From NCBI GenBank assembly GCA_002439735.1, contig DJPG01000079.1, forward strand, positions 405 to 27,126: 26,722 nucleotides of DNA. Reading direction: 5' to 3'. Below are positions 1 to 8,152 of this stretch, in pieces. Position numbers and translations under genes: made by a program. The notes below the pieces were generated by a model, which saw only the letters and a program-made list of their open reading frames with translations, did no database searches and was not told where the DNA came from. The first letter of the stretch is position 1, and every line of letters starts with the position of its first letter. The DNA comes from Firmicutes bacterium UBA6418 (GTDB lineage: Bacteria; Bacillota; Clostridia; Peptostreptococcales; Anaerovoracaceae).

Positions 1-347
1 GATGCATTCTCACCAAAGGGCTTGATCGCTGTCTGTACATTTACACCACGGAAGACTGGGAGAAGCAGATGGAAAAGATCGCCCGATTGCCGGAGTCTGA
101 TCCCCATGTGCGCGCGTTCATTCGGCATTTCTGCGCCAATGCGGCAGAATGTGAATTCGATAAGCAGGGCAGAATCGGGATCCCGCAGGAATTGAAGAAC
201 TACGCAGGAATCGAAAAAGAACTGGTTACCATGGGCGCGATGTCCAAGATCGAGATCTGGGCAAGGGATGTCTGGGAAGCACCGAATAACGAAAATAAGA
301 TGGAAGCGGAAGATTTTGCGAAGGCACTGGCTGCGTATAACTTCTAA
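1..347 (+). CDS. mraZ: MraZ, transcriptional regulator of the dcw cluster (5' end missing)
   Basis: The reading frame is open from the first complete codon at position 3, so the gene starts upstream of the window and about 115 residues are visible. The segment encoded before the first internal ATG at 69 reads TKGLDRCLYIYTTEDWE, which matches the AbrB-like fold of MraZ, so that ATG is not the true start. The family is about 140-150 residues long, so only a short N-terminal part is missing. A second AbrB-like half is visible at EFDKQGRIGIPQEL. MraZ is known to bind repeats upstream of its own gene and control dcw transcription; those sites lie outside this window. It is followed 17 bases later by rsmH, the usual order. 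Identity is confident from sequence and context. Confidence 0.95.
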   Translation, partial: CILTKGLDRCLYIYTTEDWEKQMEKIARLPESDPHVRAFIRHFCANAAECEFDKQGRIGIPQELKNYAGIEKELVTMGAMSKIEIWARDVWEAPNNENKMEAEDFAKALAAYNF

Positions 348-364
348 GGAGAAAGGCGGAAACC

Positions 365-1312
365 ATGGAATTCAAACATACCTCCGTACTCCTTGAGGAG
401 TGCATGGACGGGCTGGCGATCAAACCGGACGGCATTTATGTCGATGGAACCTTGGGCGGTGGCGGACACAGCAGCGGTATCTGCGAACGTTTGAACGCGG
501 ACGGGCTGCTGATCGGCATCGACCGCGACGCCGACGCGCTGAAAGCGGCGGAACAGAGACTGAAGCCATATGCCTGCAGGAAAATTTTCGTGCAGAGCAA
601 TTATTCAAAGATTAAAGAAGTTCTGGCGGAACTGGAGATCGAACAGATTGACGGCGCGCTGCTGGATCTGGGCGTGTCCTCCTTCCAGCTGGATAACCCG
701 GAACGCGGATTTTCCTATATGCAGGAAGCGCCGCTGGACATGCGGATGAACCAGGACGATACCTTTACCGCCTATGATGTGGTCAATGACTACGACGCGA
801 AAGAACTGCGCAGCATCATCACACGCTACGGCGAGGAACGCTGGGCAGCCCGCATTGCCGACTTTATCGTCAAAGCGCGAAAGGACAAGCCGCTTACGAC
901 GACGACCGAGCTGGTGGATGTTATCAAGGCCGCCATTCCGGCTTCTGCCAGGCGAGACGGTCCGCATCCGGCCAAACGAACCTTTCAGGCAATCCGCATC
1001 GAAGTCAACGACGAGCTTGGACAGCTGGAAAAAGCCATCGACGCGTTCTGCGACGTTCTGGCACCTGGTGGCAGACTGTGCGTGATCACCTTCCACTCAC
1101 TAGAGGATCGGATCGTCAAGGAGAGCATTGCCCGGCGCGTGAACCCGTGTACCTGTCCGAAAGAATTTCCGGTATGCGTATGCGGCAAGGTCGGGGATAT
1201 TACCAAAAGATCAGGCAAACCGATCCTGCCGACAGCCGAAGAGATCGAACGCAATCCACGTGCCAGAAGCGCGAAATTGCGCATTTGTGAAAAGATCTCG
1301 CCGAAGCGATGA
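365..1312 (+). CDS. rsmH: 16S rRNA m4C1402 methyltransferase RsmH (MraW)
   Basis: 315 residues, normal for the family. RsmH uses S-adenosylmethionine to methylate N4 of C1402 in 16S rRNA of the small subunit. Visible family motifs are the SAM-binding glycine loop VDGTLGGGGHS at about residues 26-36, GIDRD at 51-55, the block DGALLDLGVSSFQLD at 96-110, and ITFHSLEDRIVK in the C-terminal half. A cysteine-rich stretch (CTCPKEFPVCVCG) near the C-terminus is also typical. The start ATG has an AAGGAGAAAGG ribosome site overlapping the mraZ stop region. Translation is probably coupled to mraZ. A stem-loop follows the stop codon directly. Confidence 0.97.
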   Translation: MEFKHTSVLLEECMDGLAIKPDGIYVDGTLGGGGHSSGICERLNADGLLIGIDRDADALKAAEQRLKPYACRKIFVQSNYSKIKEVLAELEIEQIDGALLDLGVSSFQLDNPERGFSYMQEAPLDMRMNQDDTFTAYDVVNDYDAKELRSIITRYGEERWAARIADFIVKARKDKPLTTTTELVDVIKAAIPASARRDGPHPAKRTFQAIRIEVNDELGQLEKAIDAFCDVLAPGGRLCVITFHSLEDRIVKESIARRVNPCTCPKEFPVCVCGKVGDITKRSGKPILPTAEEIERNPRARSAKLRICEKISPKR

Positions 1313-1313
1313 A

Positions 1314-1334
1314 CCGCATGAGCGTCTCGTGCGG
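1314..1334 (+). other. Stem-loop immediately after the rsmH stop codon
   Basis: CCGCATGAG at 1314-1322 pairs with CTCGTGCGG at 1326-1334: nine pairs including one G-U, with a three-base loop. The stem starts two bases after the rsmH stop. No T-run follows, so it is not a standard intrinsic terminator. It may stabilise or process the mRNA between rsmH and ftsL. Confidence 0.45.
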
Positions 1335-1335
1335 G

Positions 1336-1462
1336 CAACACAGTCAAAGCAAGACACAAGCAAGATCATAACAAGCAAACAAAGAGAAAAGCGACGAAAC
1401 AGAAGAAGCAGCAAGCAAGCAGCAGAGCAAGATAAGCGAGAACGAACAGAGAGGAACGAAGG
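1336..1462 (+). other. T-depleted, purine-rich leader before ftsL with GCAAG repeats
   Basis: This non-coding stretch has only four T residues in 127 bases (positions 1344, 1366, 1369 and 1433). It carries five GCAAG pentamers at 1349, 1360, 1411, 1415 and 1427. The ftsL frame has an in-frame TAA at 1433, so the stretch cannot be an N-terminal extension of ftsL from further upstream. A long open frame (1260-1601) crosses it but resembles no protein I know and overlaps both neighbours out of frame. I see no promoter. The RNA would be largely single-stranded, which may keep the ftsL ribosome site accessible. Confidence 0.4.
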
Positions 1463-1960
1463 ATGGCCTTACCGGAAAGAGCCTATACTGCGGATTACGG
1501 CCAGCGCGCCTACCCGACTCCCGTACCTTACCCGGAACGGGAACGCCGCGTCAGTATCAGGGAAAGAGAAAAACTACATACCAGAGCTCCGCAGCCGGTA
1601 GCACAGCCGCAGTCGAAACCTTCTGGCATCCTGACCAGAGCGATGCTTGTCAAAACGACAGTGGTTCTGATTTTTGCGGGTATCCTTCTGATCGGAACGG
1701 TGTTCCTGACCGCGAAGGCTACGGAGATCAAATACTCGATCAACACGCTCACCAGACAGAACGTGACATTGCAGAAGGAGATCGATGTGCTGGAGGTCAA
1801 GATCGGAAGCGCCAACAGCATTGAAAGCATCGAGGCTTACGCGACCGAAAAACTCGGCATGCGCTATCCGAAAGCAAGTCAGTGCGTTTATCTGACCGTA
1901 GATCCGGAAGCGACACAGGATCTGGTTCAGCGAATCAAAGAAAAAGCATATCGTGAATAA
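1463..1960 (+). CDS. ftsL: FtsL-type cell division protein (septum formation initiator fold)
   Basis: 165 residues, longer than the roughly 90-120 usual for FtsL because of a basic, proline-rich N-terminal cytoplasmic tail of about 58 residues. One membrane segment is visible at about 62-84 (TTVVLIFAGILLIGTVFL). It is followed by a short coiled coil (about 86-116) and the segment IEAYATEKLGMRYP at 123-136, the hallmark shared by FtsL and DivIC. FtsL is a bitopic scaffold protein that with FtsQ/DivIB and DivIC/FtsB activates the septal FtsW-PBP synthase. Its place between rsmH and the PBP gene is the classical ftsL position. The start ATG has a GAGGAACGAAGG purine tract just upstream. Sequence is weakly conserved, so the call rests on architecture plus position. 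Confidence 0.88.
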   Translation: MALPERAYTADYGQRAYPTPVPYPERERRVSIREREKLHTRAPQPVAQPQSKPSGILTRAMLVKTTVVLIFAGILLIGTVFLTAKATEIKYSINTLTRQNVTLQKEIDVLEVKIGSANSIESIEAYATEKLGMRYPKASQCVYLTVDPEATQDLVQRIKEKAYRE

Positions 1961-2020
1961 AACAGCCGACCCGGGAATATACAAAAAGAGAGCGAACACA
2001 AACCAGAAAATCAAATAAAG

Positions 2021-2037
2021 TCATAATTTCATTATGA
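2021..2037. promoter_or_regulatory. 17-base AT-rich palindrome in the ftsL-PBP gap
   Basis: TCATAAT at 2021-2027 and ATTATGA at 2031-2037 are perfect inverted repeats around a three-base centre. The gap (1961-2118) is otherwise A-rich and holds no convincing -35/-10 pair. A second short inverted repeat, TTCCTT/AAGGAA, lies at 2083-2095, and an unused AAAGGAG follows the palindrome at about 2041. The palindrome could be a protein-binding site or could be chance in AT-rich DNA. Confidence 0.25.
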
Positions 2038-2118
2038 ACGAAAGGAGCCGGACAACGAAAAACATAGAAGAGTCTGGCTTTCTTCCTTCAAGGAACAGAA
2101 TATGCGGAGGGAAACACT

Positions 2119-4131
2119 ATGCGGGCAGCACCGGTCAGCACGAAAAACAAAAAAAGAATCGCCATCGGCTTTTTGATCATCGCCGTCCTGCTGCTGCTTC
2201 TGACGTTCAAAGTCGCTTATTGGCAGATCATCAAAGGAGACTGGCTGACCGAAAAAGCTATCGCGCAGCAGACGCAGGACACACCAATCGAAGCAAAACG
2301 AGGCGCGATCTACGACCGCAACGGCAAAGAACTGGCAACCAGTATTACCTGCTACACCCTGTGGGCAAGACCCGCGCAGGTCAAGACACAAAACAACCAG
2401 ACCGCAACTGACGAACAAATCGCAAAGATTGCCGCGTCGATCGCCGAGATCGTCGGGAAGGACGCGGAAACCGTGCAGAAAAACCTGATCAAGTCGACCG
2501 CGCTGGTGCGCATTGCCAGCAATCTGGACAAAGAAACGGCGGACGCCGTGCGGGCGCTCAAGGTGAACGGACTGGAACTTGCCGAGGGTACGAAGCGCTA
2601 TTATCCGCTGGGAAACTTCGCCTCGCAGCTTCTTGGCAGTGTCAGCGCTGACAATACCGGACGCGCGGGAATTGAACTGGAATATGACCAGTACCTTTCG
2701 GGCGTTTCCGGCAGATGGAAAAAGAACACGGACGCAGCGGGCAATGAACTGGTCGAGGGCGCGGAAGAATACCACGAGGCGCAGGATGGCTACAACGTCG
2801 TGCTGAGTCTGGATGAAGCGATTCAGTATTATGTGGAGAAGGCGCTCGAAAAGGGAATGGAGAAGACCGGAGCCAAACGTATCATGTGCCTGGTCATGAA
2901 CCCACGAACCGGGGAGATCCTGGCCAGTGCCACGACGCCGGGCTACGATCCGAACGATCCGATGGATGAAAAGAACATCCCGGAGACGCAGCGGAAAGCC
3001 TATGAAAACATGTCGACGGACGAGAAGCAAAACTATCTGATCAGTCTTTGGAGAAATCCGGTAGTCAGCGACACCTATGAACCGGGTTCCACATTCAAAC
3101 TCCTGACCTCGTCCTCTGCCTTAGAAGAAAAAGTCATCAACAACAATACGACGTTCCACTGCGCGGGCAGCTTTACAGTTGCGGGTGTCCGGCTGCACTG
3201 CTGGACGAGCGGCAGCCACGGAACACAGAACATACGCCAGGCTATCGGCAATTCCTGCAACCCGGCGCTGGCTAAAGTCGCGGCATTGATGGGCAAGACC
3301 ACATTCTACAAATATCTGGGTCTGTACGGCATTACCGAAAAGACCGGCGTGGATTATCCGGGCGAAGCCGGATCCATCATGTACGCGCTCAAAGATGTTG
3401 GGCCGGTCGAACTCGCGACGATGGGCTACGGCCAGAGTATTTCCGTGACTCCGATCCAGCTGCTGAGCGCAGTCAACGCGATCGGCAACGACGGTGTCCT
3501 GCTGCAGCCACATTATGTCAAGGCTTTGACGGATGAAAACGGCAAAGTTGTCAAAGAATATGAACCGGTAACGGTACGCAAGGTCATTTCCGCCAAAACG
3601 GCGAAGGAAATGCGCAGCATCATGCAATACGTTGTCGATGAGGGCGGCGGCGGCAACGCACGTATCGCCGGCTACCGTGTCGGCGGCAAGACCGGTACCG
3701 CGAACAAGATCGACGCAGGTACCGGCAAATACGGTGATGATTACTACAGCTCGTTCATCGGTATGGCACCGATGGATGATCCGCAGGTATCTATCCTGGT
3801 GGTCGTCGACAGCCCGAAGGGTTCCCATTACGGCTCGATGGTCGCGGCGCCGATCGCCAAGGAGATTCTTACCGATACGCTGCGTTACCTGAATGTGACA
3901 CCGCAGTACAGTGATTCCGAGAAAAAAGCCATCGAGGGCAATTACACCATCGTTCCGAATGTGACCGGCAAGCCGTTCAGTGAAGCCGTCGGTATCATCG
4001 GTGGTAAGGAACTGAAATACAGTCGACCGAAGTCCGCGCAGGGCGATGATGAATTTACCGTTGTCGACCAATATCCGAAAGCGGGGACCAAGGTCAAGAA
4101 AAATTCCGTCGTCTATGTTTACAAGGAATAA
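2119..4131 (+). CDS. ftsI: Class B penicillin-binding protein (FtsI/SpoVD type) with one PASTA domain
   Basis: 670 residues. This is the D,D-transpeptidase that crosslinks septal peptidoglycan outside the membrane as partner of FtsW. Visible in order: a single N-terminal membrane anchor at about 13-34, the class B motif RGAIYDRNG at 61-69, the catalytic STFK tetrad with nucleophile Ser324, SCN at 379-381, and KTGT at 524-527. All three active-site motifs are intact. A single PASTA domain (about 609-670, beginning YTIVPNVTG) closes the protein. One PASTA domain is the SpoVD arrangement in Bacillus, where the vegetative Pbp2B has two. Because this is the only such gene in the cluster, I infer it is the divisional enzyme; a sporulation role cannot be excluded. 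The start ATG has CGGAGGGA seven bases upstream. Confidence 0.93.
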   Translation: MRAAPVSTKNKKRIAIGFLIIAVLLLLLTFKVAYWQIIKGDWLTEKAIAQQTQDTPIEAKRGAIYDRNGKELATSITCYTLWARPAQVKTQNNQTATDEQIAKIAASIAEIVGKDAETVQKNLIKSTALVRIASNLDKETADAVRALKVNGLELAEGTKRYYPLGNFASQLLGSVSADNTGRAGIELEYDQYLSGVSGRWKKNTDAAGNELVEGAEEYHEAQDGYNVVLSLDEAIQYYVEKALEKGMEKTGAKRIMCLVMNPRTGEILASATTPGYDPNDPMDEKNIPETQRKAYENMSTDEKQNYLISLWRNPVVSDTYEPGSTFKLLTSSSALEEKVINNNTTFHCAGSFTVAGVRLHCWTSGSHGTQNIRQAIGNSCNPALAKVAALMGKTTFYKYLGLYGITEKTGVDYPGEAGSIMYALKDVGPVELATMGYGQSISVTPIQLLSAVNAIGNDGVLLQPHYVKALTDENGKVVKEYEPVTVRKVISAKTAKEMRSIMQYVVDEGGGGNARIAGYRVGGKTGTANKIDAGTGKYGDDYYSSFIGMAPMDDPQVSILVVVDSPKGSHYGSMVAAPIAKEILTDTLRYLNVTPQYSDSEKKAIEGNYTIVPNVTGKPFSEAVGIIGGKELKYSRPKSAQGDDEFTVVDQYPKAGTKVKKNSVVYVYKE

Positions 4132-4176
4132 AAGCAAAAAATAAAATCGTAAGATCAAAATAGAGCAGGAGAGGGT

Positions 4177-5649
4177 ATGAGACTGTCCGAGTTACTGGAA
4201 AAGCTGGAGTATCAGCTGCTTTTCGGCACGGACGATAAAGATGTGAAAGCATTAAAATACCAATCCGACAAATGCGCGCAGGGTGACGCCTTCTTCGCCC
4301 TGCGTGGCAGAGACGCAGACGGGCATGATTTTCTTGCTGATGCGGCGGTACACGGCGCAGAGACCTTTTTTGTGGAAGACGCACGCGCTGCCGACAAGCT
4401 GAAATTCCCGGAAGATGAAAATCGTGAAGGACTCGATACGATGCCGACGGCCATCCGGGTGGCGGACAGCCGTAAGGCGCTGGCGCTGGCCGCCTGCGCG
4501 TTTTACCGATACCCGTCGGAGGAACTTTTGACGATCGGGATCACGGGAACCAAAGGCAAGACGACGACCGCGTTCCTGCTGCAGGCCATCCTGGAACATG
4601 CCGGTATCCCGACCGGCATGATCGGAACCGTGCGCTGTGGCTATGCGGGTCATTACCGAACCGCGGAGAATACGACGCCGGAGTCCTGCGAAATCCAGAA
4701 AATGCTGCGGGAAATGGTTGACGCCGGGTGCAAAGCCGTCGTCATGGAGGTTTCCTCTCAGGGACTGAAATACAGCCGGACAACAGGTATTTGCTTTGAT
4801 TATGCCCTGTTCACCAATCTCACGCCCGATCATATCGGCATGGGAGAACACGCGGATTTTGAAGAATACGCCTACTGGAAAAGCAGGCTTTTTACCACAT
4901 GCAGGATTGCGGTTCTGCATGCGGCCGACCCGCACTGGAAGCAGATGATGCGGGACAGCAGTGCCAAAAAACAGATCTTATTCCGTGCCGGCGAGGTGCA
5001 GCTACTGCGGCAAGACGGCCTCCTGGGCTCTTCCTTTACGATCCCGAGCTGCGAAAAGCCATTCTGCATCAGATTGCCGGGGATCCACAATGTGGAGAAC
5101 GCGATGGGTGCGATCGCGATTGCAGAGAATCTGGGCATTCGCGAAGCATTGATCCGCGAGGCACTGCGCGAGGCACGCGTACCGGGTCGGACCGAAACGG
5201 TCGATCTTGGCTCAGGCTGCATCGCTCTGGTGGATTACGCGCACAATGGGATATCCCTGTTCCATCTTTTGCAGACTCTGCGGCAGTACGAGCCACACAG
5301 ACTATTGCTGGTGTTCGGCTGCGGCGGAGAACGCGACCGCGCGCGGCGTTTTGAAATGGGCAGAGCCGCCGCGCAGCTGGCGGATTTTTCCCTGGTCACC
5401 TCGGATAATCCGCGCCGGGAAGACCCACTGCGCATCCTGCGGGACATCGCCGCGGCCATGGACGAAGCGCAGGGAAATTACCGCATCATCGAGGATCGGC
5501 GGGAAGCCATCCGCACGGCGGTACAGATGGCAGACATCGGCGACATTCTGGTGGTAGCAGGCAAAGGCCATGAAACCTACCAGCTGATCGGAGAGGAGAT
5601 CCGTCATTTCGACGACAGAGAAGAATTAAGGAAAGGGCGAAAACTATGA
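4177..5649 (+). CDS. murE: UDP-MurNAc-tripeptide synthetase MurE (predicted meso-diaminopimelate-adding)
   Basis: 490 residues. MurE is the cytoplasmic ATP-dependent ligase that adds the third residue of the stem peptide to UDP-MurNAc-L-Ala-D-Glu. The ATP loop GTKGKTT is at 124-130, TPES at 167-170, and the carbamylated lysine is expected at Lys235 in YWKSRLF. The motif DNPRREDP at 410-417 carries the arginine found in meso-DAP-adding enzymes; lysine-adding enzymes differ there. The block usually reading DYAHTPD is DYAHNGIS here (353-360), a variant I recall from clostridial MurE sequences. The start has AGGAGAGGG just upstream. The stop overlaps the murF start by four bases (ATGA), so translation is probably coupled. 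Confidence 0.95.
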   Translation: MRLSELLEKLEYQLLFGTDDKDVKALKYQSDKCAQGDAFFALRGRDADGHDFLADAAVHGAETFFVEDARAADKLKFPEDENREGLDTMPTAIRVADSRKALALAACAFYRYPSEELLTIGITGTKGKTTTAFLLQAILEHAGIPTGMIGTVRCGYAGHYRTAENTTPESCEIQKMLREMVDAGCKAVVMEVSSQGLKYSRTTGICFDYALFTNLTPDHIGMGEHADFEEYAYWKSRLFTTCRIAVLHAADPHWKQMMRDSSAKKQILFRAGEVQLLRQDGLLGSSFTIPSCEKPFCIRLPGIHNVENAMGAIAIAENLGIREALIREALREARVPGRTETVDLGSGCIALVDYAHNGISLFHLLQTLRQYEPHRLLLVFGCGGERDRARRFEMGRAAAQLADFSLVTSDNPRREDPLRILRDIAAAMDEAQGNYRIIEDRREAIRTAVQMADIGDILVVAGKGHETYQLIGEEIRHFDDREELRKGRKL

Positions 5650-7058
5650 GAATATTTACCATCGGAGAAATCTGCGGCGCAATCGGAGGAACGCTGTTCA
5701 CGGGAAGCGGAGAAAGCCGCATCCTCGACATTGCCACCGATTCACGCCAGGCAAAAGCGGGCGATCTTTTCTTCGCCTTGAAAGGAGAAGTGACGGACGG
5801 CCATCGCTACCTTGCGGGCGCCATCCAAAACGGCTGCCGTTCGCTGGTCGTATCCGAACCACAGATGGTGCCGAAGGACGCTTTTCTCAGCGCCTCCGAA
5901 GAGCCGGATATCATCGTGGTGCCGGACACCACGCGCGCGCTGCAGGATCTGGCCGCGTATTATCTGGGAACTCTGCCACTGGTGCATAAGATCGCCGTGA
6001 CCGGCAGCGTCGGCAAGACCAGCACCCGCGATATGCTGTACTATGCGATACGCACGAAATACAAGGTAGCTCGGAGTATCAAAAACTTCAATAATGGATT
6101 CGGACTTCCGCTGAGCATCCTCGGCTTCGCCCCGGATACCGAAGTCGCGGTTCTGGAAATGGGCATGGATGATTTCGGTGAGATCGAGCGGCTGGCTGAC
6201 CTGGTGCGCCCGGATATCGCGCTGATCACCAACATCGGCGTTTCCCATATCGAAAAACTGGGAAGCCGCACGGGGATTCTGCAGGCAAAGATGGAGGTCA
6301 CGACCTACTTCGAACCGCAGGACACCTTGATCGTCAATGCGGACTGTGATCTTTTGACACCGGAGCATACACGGGGGAATTATCATTTGGTGCGGGTCGG
6401 CACGGATCCGCAGGATGATTATGTGATTTCGGATATCTGTGATTTTGGAGATCAGGGTATAAAATACCAGTTAAGACGTAAAGATAAAACCTATGAGATC
6501 CGGCTTCCGCTGCCGGGCGCGCATAATGCGGGCAATGCCACGTTGGTCATCGCCGCAGCAGAGCTTTTGGGTATCACGCCGGACGAAGCCGCTGCCGGCA
6601 TGCAGGAGGCGGAATTGACCGGAAATCGCCTCAAGATCCGACAGGCAAACGGCATCAAGGTCATCGACGATTCCTATAACGCATGTCCGGCTTCGACAAA
6701 ATCTGCAATTCAGACCTTGACGGCGACGCAGGGAAAGCGTAAAATTGCTATTTTGGGAGATATGTTGGAGCTGGGATCAGAAAGCCGCAGCGGACACCTT
6801 GAAGTCGGCGCCTTCGCGGCGCAAAACGGCGTGGATCTGCTGGTCGCTATCGGTAAAGATGCGGCATATTACGCAGAAGGAGCGGCCGGGCATCTGGACA
6901 CAGCGAAAATCCGATATTTTCCTGAAAAAAAAGATTTCCTGCAGGCTCTTCCGGAGCTGCTGCAGCCTGGAGATGTCGTACTGGTCAAAGCCTCACGCAG
7001 CATGGAGTTGGAAGAAATCGCGGATTGCATCTGTGAGCCGGATCGCGGCGCGCATTGA
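5646..7058 (+). CDS. murF: UDP-MurNAc-pentapeptide synthetase MurF
   Basis: 470 residues. MurF adds D-Ala-D-Ala to the UDP-MurNAc-tripeptide and so completes the cytoplasmic pentapeptide precursor. Visible are an N-terminal substrate domain with the motif TDSRQAKAGDLFFALKGE at 31-48, the ATP loop GSVGKTS at 120-126, the MurF-specific NFNNGFGLP at 147-155, and in the C-terminal domain DDSYNACPAS. The start overlaps the murE stop (ATGA) and is preceded by a purine-rich AAGGAAAGGG. The D-Ala-D-Ala ligase gene itself is not in the window. Confidence 0.96.
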   Translation: MRIFTIGEICGAIGGTLFTGSGESRILDIATDSRQAKAGDLFFALKGEVTDGHRYLAGAIQNGCRSLVVSEPQMVPKDAFLSASEEPDIIVVPDTTRALQDLAAYYLGTLPLVHKIAVTGSVGKTSTRDMLYYAIRTKYKVARSIKNFNNGFGLPLSILGFAPDTEVAVLEMGMDDFGEIERLADLVRPDIALITNIGVSHIEKLGSRTGILQAKMEVTTYFEPQDTLIVNADCDLLTPEHTRGNYHLVRVGTDPQDDYVISDICDFGDQGIKYQLRRKDKTYEIRLPLPGAHNAGNATLVIAAAELLGITPDEAAAGMQEAELTGNRLKIRQANGIKVIDDSYNACPASTKSAIQTLTATQGKRKIAILGDMLELGSESRSGHLEVGAFAAQNGVDLLVAIGKDAAYYAEGAAGHLDTAKIRYFPEKKDFLQALPELLQPGDVVLVKASRSMELEEIADCICEPDRGAH

Positions 7059-7117
7059 CGACCGAAAGGCAGGGATCAAAAGATAGGAAATAGGAGAAGA
7101 ACAAGGAGATACGAAAG

Positions 7118-8116
7118 ATGGAGATTTTACGATACCCGGTGATCGCGCTGGCGGCCGGATGGATTCTGGGAGCAGTCTTTACCAAACTGCTGCTTCCGTT
7201 TCTCGAGAAAAAACAGTTCAAACAGTTTGTACGCGAAGTCGGACCGCAGTCCCACCTGTCCAAGACCGGAACACCGAGCATGGGCGGACTGGCGATCATT
7301 TCGGCAGCCGTGCTCACATCCGTTGTGATCGGCCTGATCGCGGGCGTGGCGGACGGATGGCACCTTGCGGTAATCCTGCTGGTGATGGTGCTGTTCGGCC
7401 TGATCGGTTTCATTGACGATTACGAAAAAGCCATTAAAAAGAACAATGCGGGCATCAGCCCGAAGCAGAAGCTGGTGATGCAGTTCGTCTTTTCCGGAGC
7501 CTTCGCGGTATATGCGTACTTTTTCTCCGGATTCGGAACCGTGTCGGGAAGCGCGGTGTGGATCCCGATCGCGGATCGCTATCTGGATTTCGGGATCTTT
7601 TATATCCCGTTCGTCATGTTCGTGATGATCGCGTTCAGCAACGCGGTGAATCTGACCGATGGGCTAGACGGCCTAGCTTCCGGCGTGACGGCGCTGGTCG
7701 CTTTCTGCATGGTGATCCTGGGCGTGGGCGCTTATCCGATGCTGACCGCGGCGCCGGTCGTTTACGGCGCGGTTGCCGGAGCCTGTCTGGGCTTCCTGCT
7801 GTATAACAAAAATCCGGCGCGCATCTTCATGGGCGATACCGGTTCCATGGCGCTTGGCGGCGTGCTGGCAGCGGCGGCGGTTCTTTTGAAGATGGAATTC
7901 CTGGTAGCGATCGCGGGACTTTTGTACGTGATGGAAGCGTTGTCCGTCATCATTCAGGTCGTTTATTTCAAAAAAACAAGAAAAAGATTTTTCAAAATGG
8001 CGCCGATCCATCATCACTTTGAGCTTTGCGGAATGAAAGAAAAAAACGTAGTTTATCTGTTCTGGGCGATGACGCTGGTTTTCTGCATGCTGGCGATCGT
8101 CATCAGCAACCTGTAG
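7118..8116 (+). CDS. mraY: Phospho-N-acetylmuramoyl-pentapeptide transferase MraY
   Basis: 332 residues, an integral membrane protein with many hydrophobic segments. MraY transfers phospho-MurNAc-pentapeptide to undecaprenyl phosphate and makes lipid I. Diagnostic motifs are all present: GTPSMGG at 51-57, the aspartate pair in DDYEK at 100-104, NLTDGLDGLA at 178-187, MGDTGS at 238-243, and the triple histidine HHH at 298-300 near the C-terminus. An AAGGAGAT site lies seven bases before the ATG. It sits 59 bases after murF with no terminator between. Product feeds MurG later in the cluster. Confidence 0.97.
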   Translation: MEILRYPVIALAAGWILGAVFTKLLLPFLEKKQFKQFVREVGPQSHLSKTGTPSMGGLAIISAAVLTSVVIGLIAGVADGWHLAVILLVMVLFGLIGFIDDYEKAIKKNNAGISPKQKLVMQFVFSGAFAVYAYFFSGFGTVSGSAVWIPIADRYLDFGIFYIPFVMFVMIAFSNAVNLTDGLDGLASGVTALVAFCMVILGVGAYPMLTAAPVVYGAVAGACLGFLLYNKNPARIFMGDTGSMALGGVLAAAAVLLKMEFLVAIAGLLYVMEALSVIIQVVYFKKTRKRFFKMAPIHHHFELCGMKEKNVVYLFWAMTLVFCMLAIVISNL

Positions 8117-8152
8117 GAATGAAAAAAGGAAAAGGAAGCAGAGGAATTTTTT

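Noticed and set aside
1314..1334. Stem after rsmH as an intrinsic terminator
   Set aside because: The stem is good, but the following sequence is almost free of T, so a standard terminator is unlikely; kept only as a structural element.
1260..1601. 113-codon plus-strand open frame across the rsmH-ftsL gap
   Set aside because: It overlaps both genes out of frame, has no ribosome site, and its basic composition simply reflects the T-poor gap sequence.
2032..4158. Two long minus-strand open frames (2032-3030 and 3121-4158) opposite the PBP gene
   Set aside because: Both are antisense to an intact class B PBP gene and have no recognisable motif or ribosome site.
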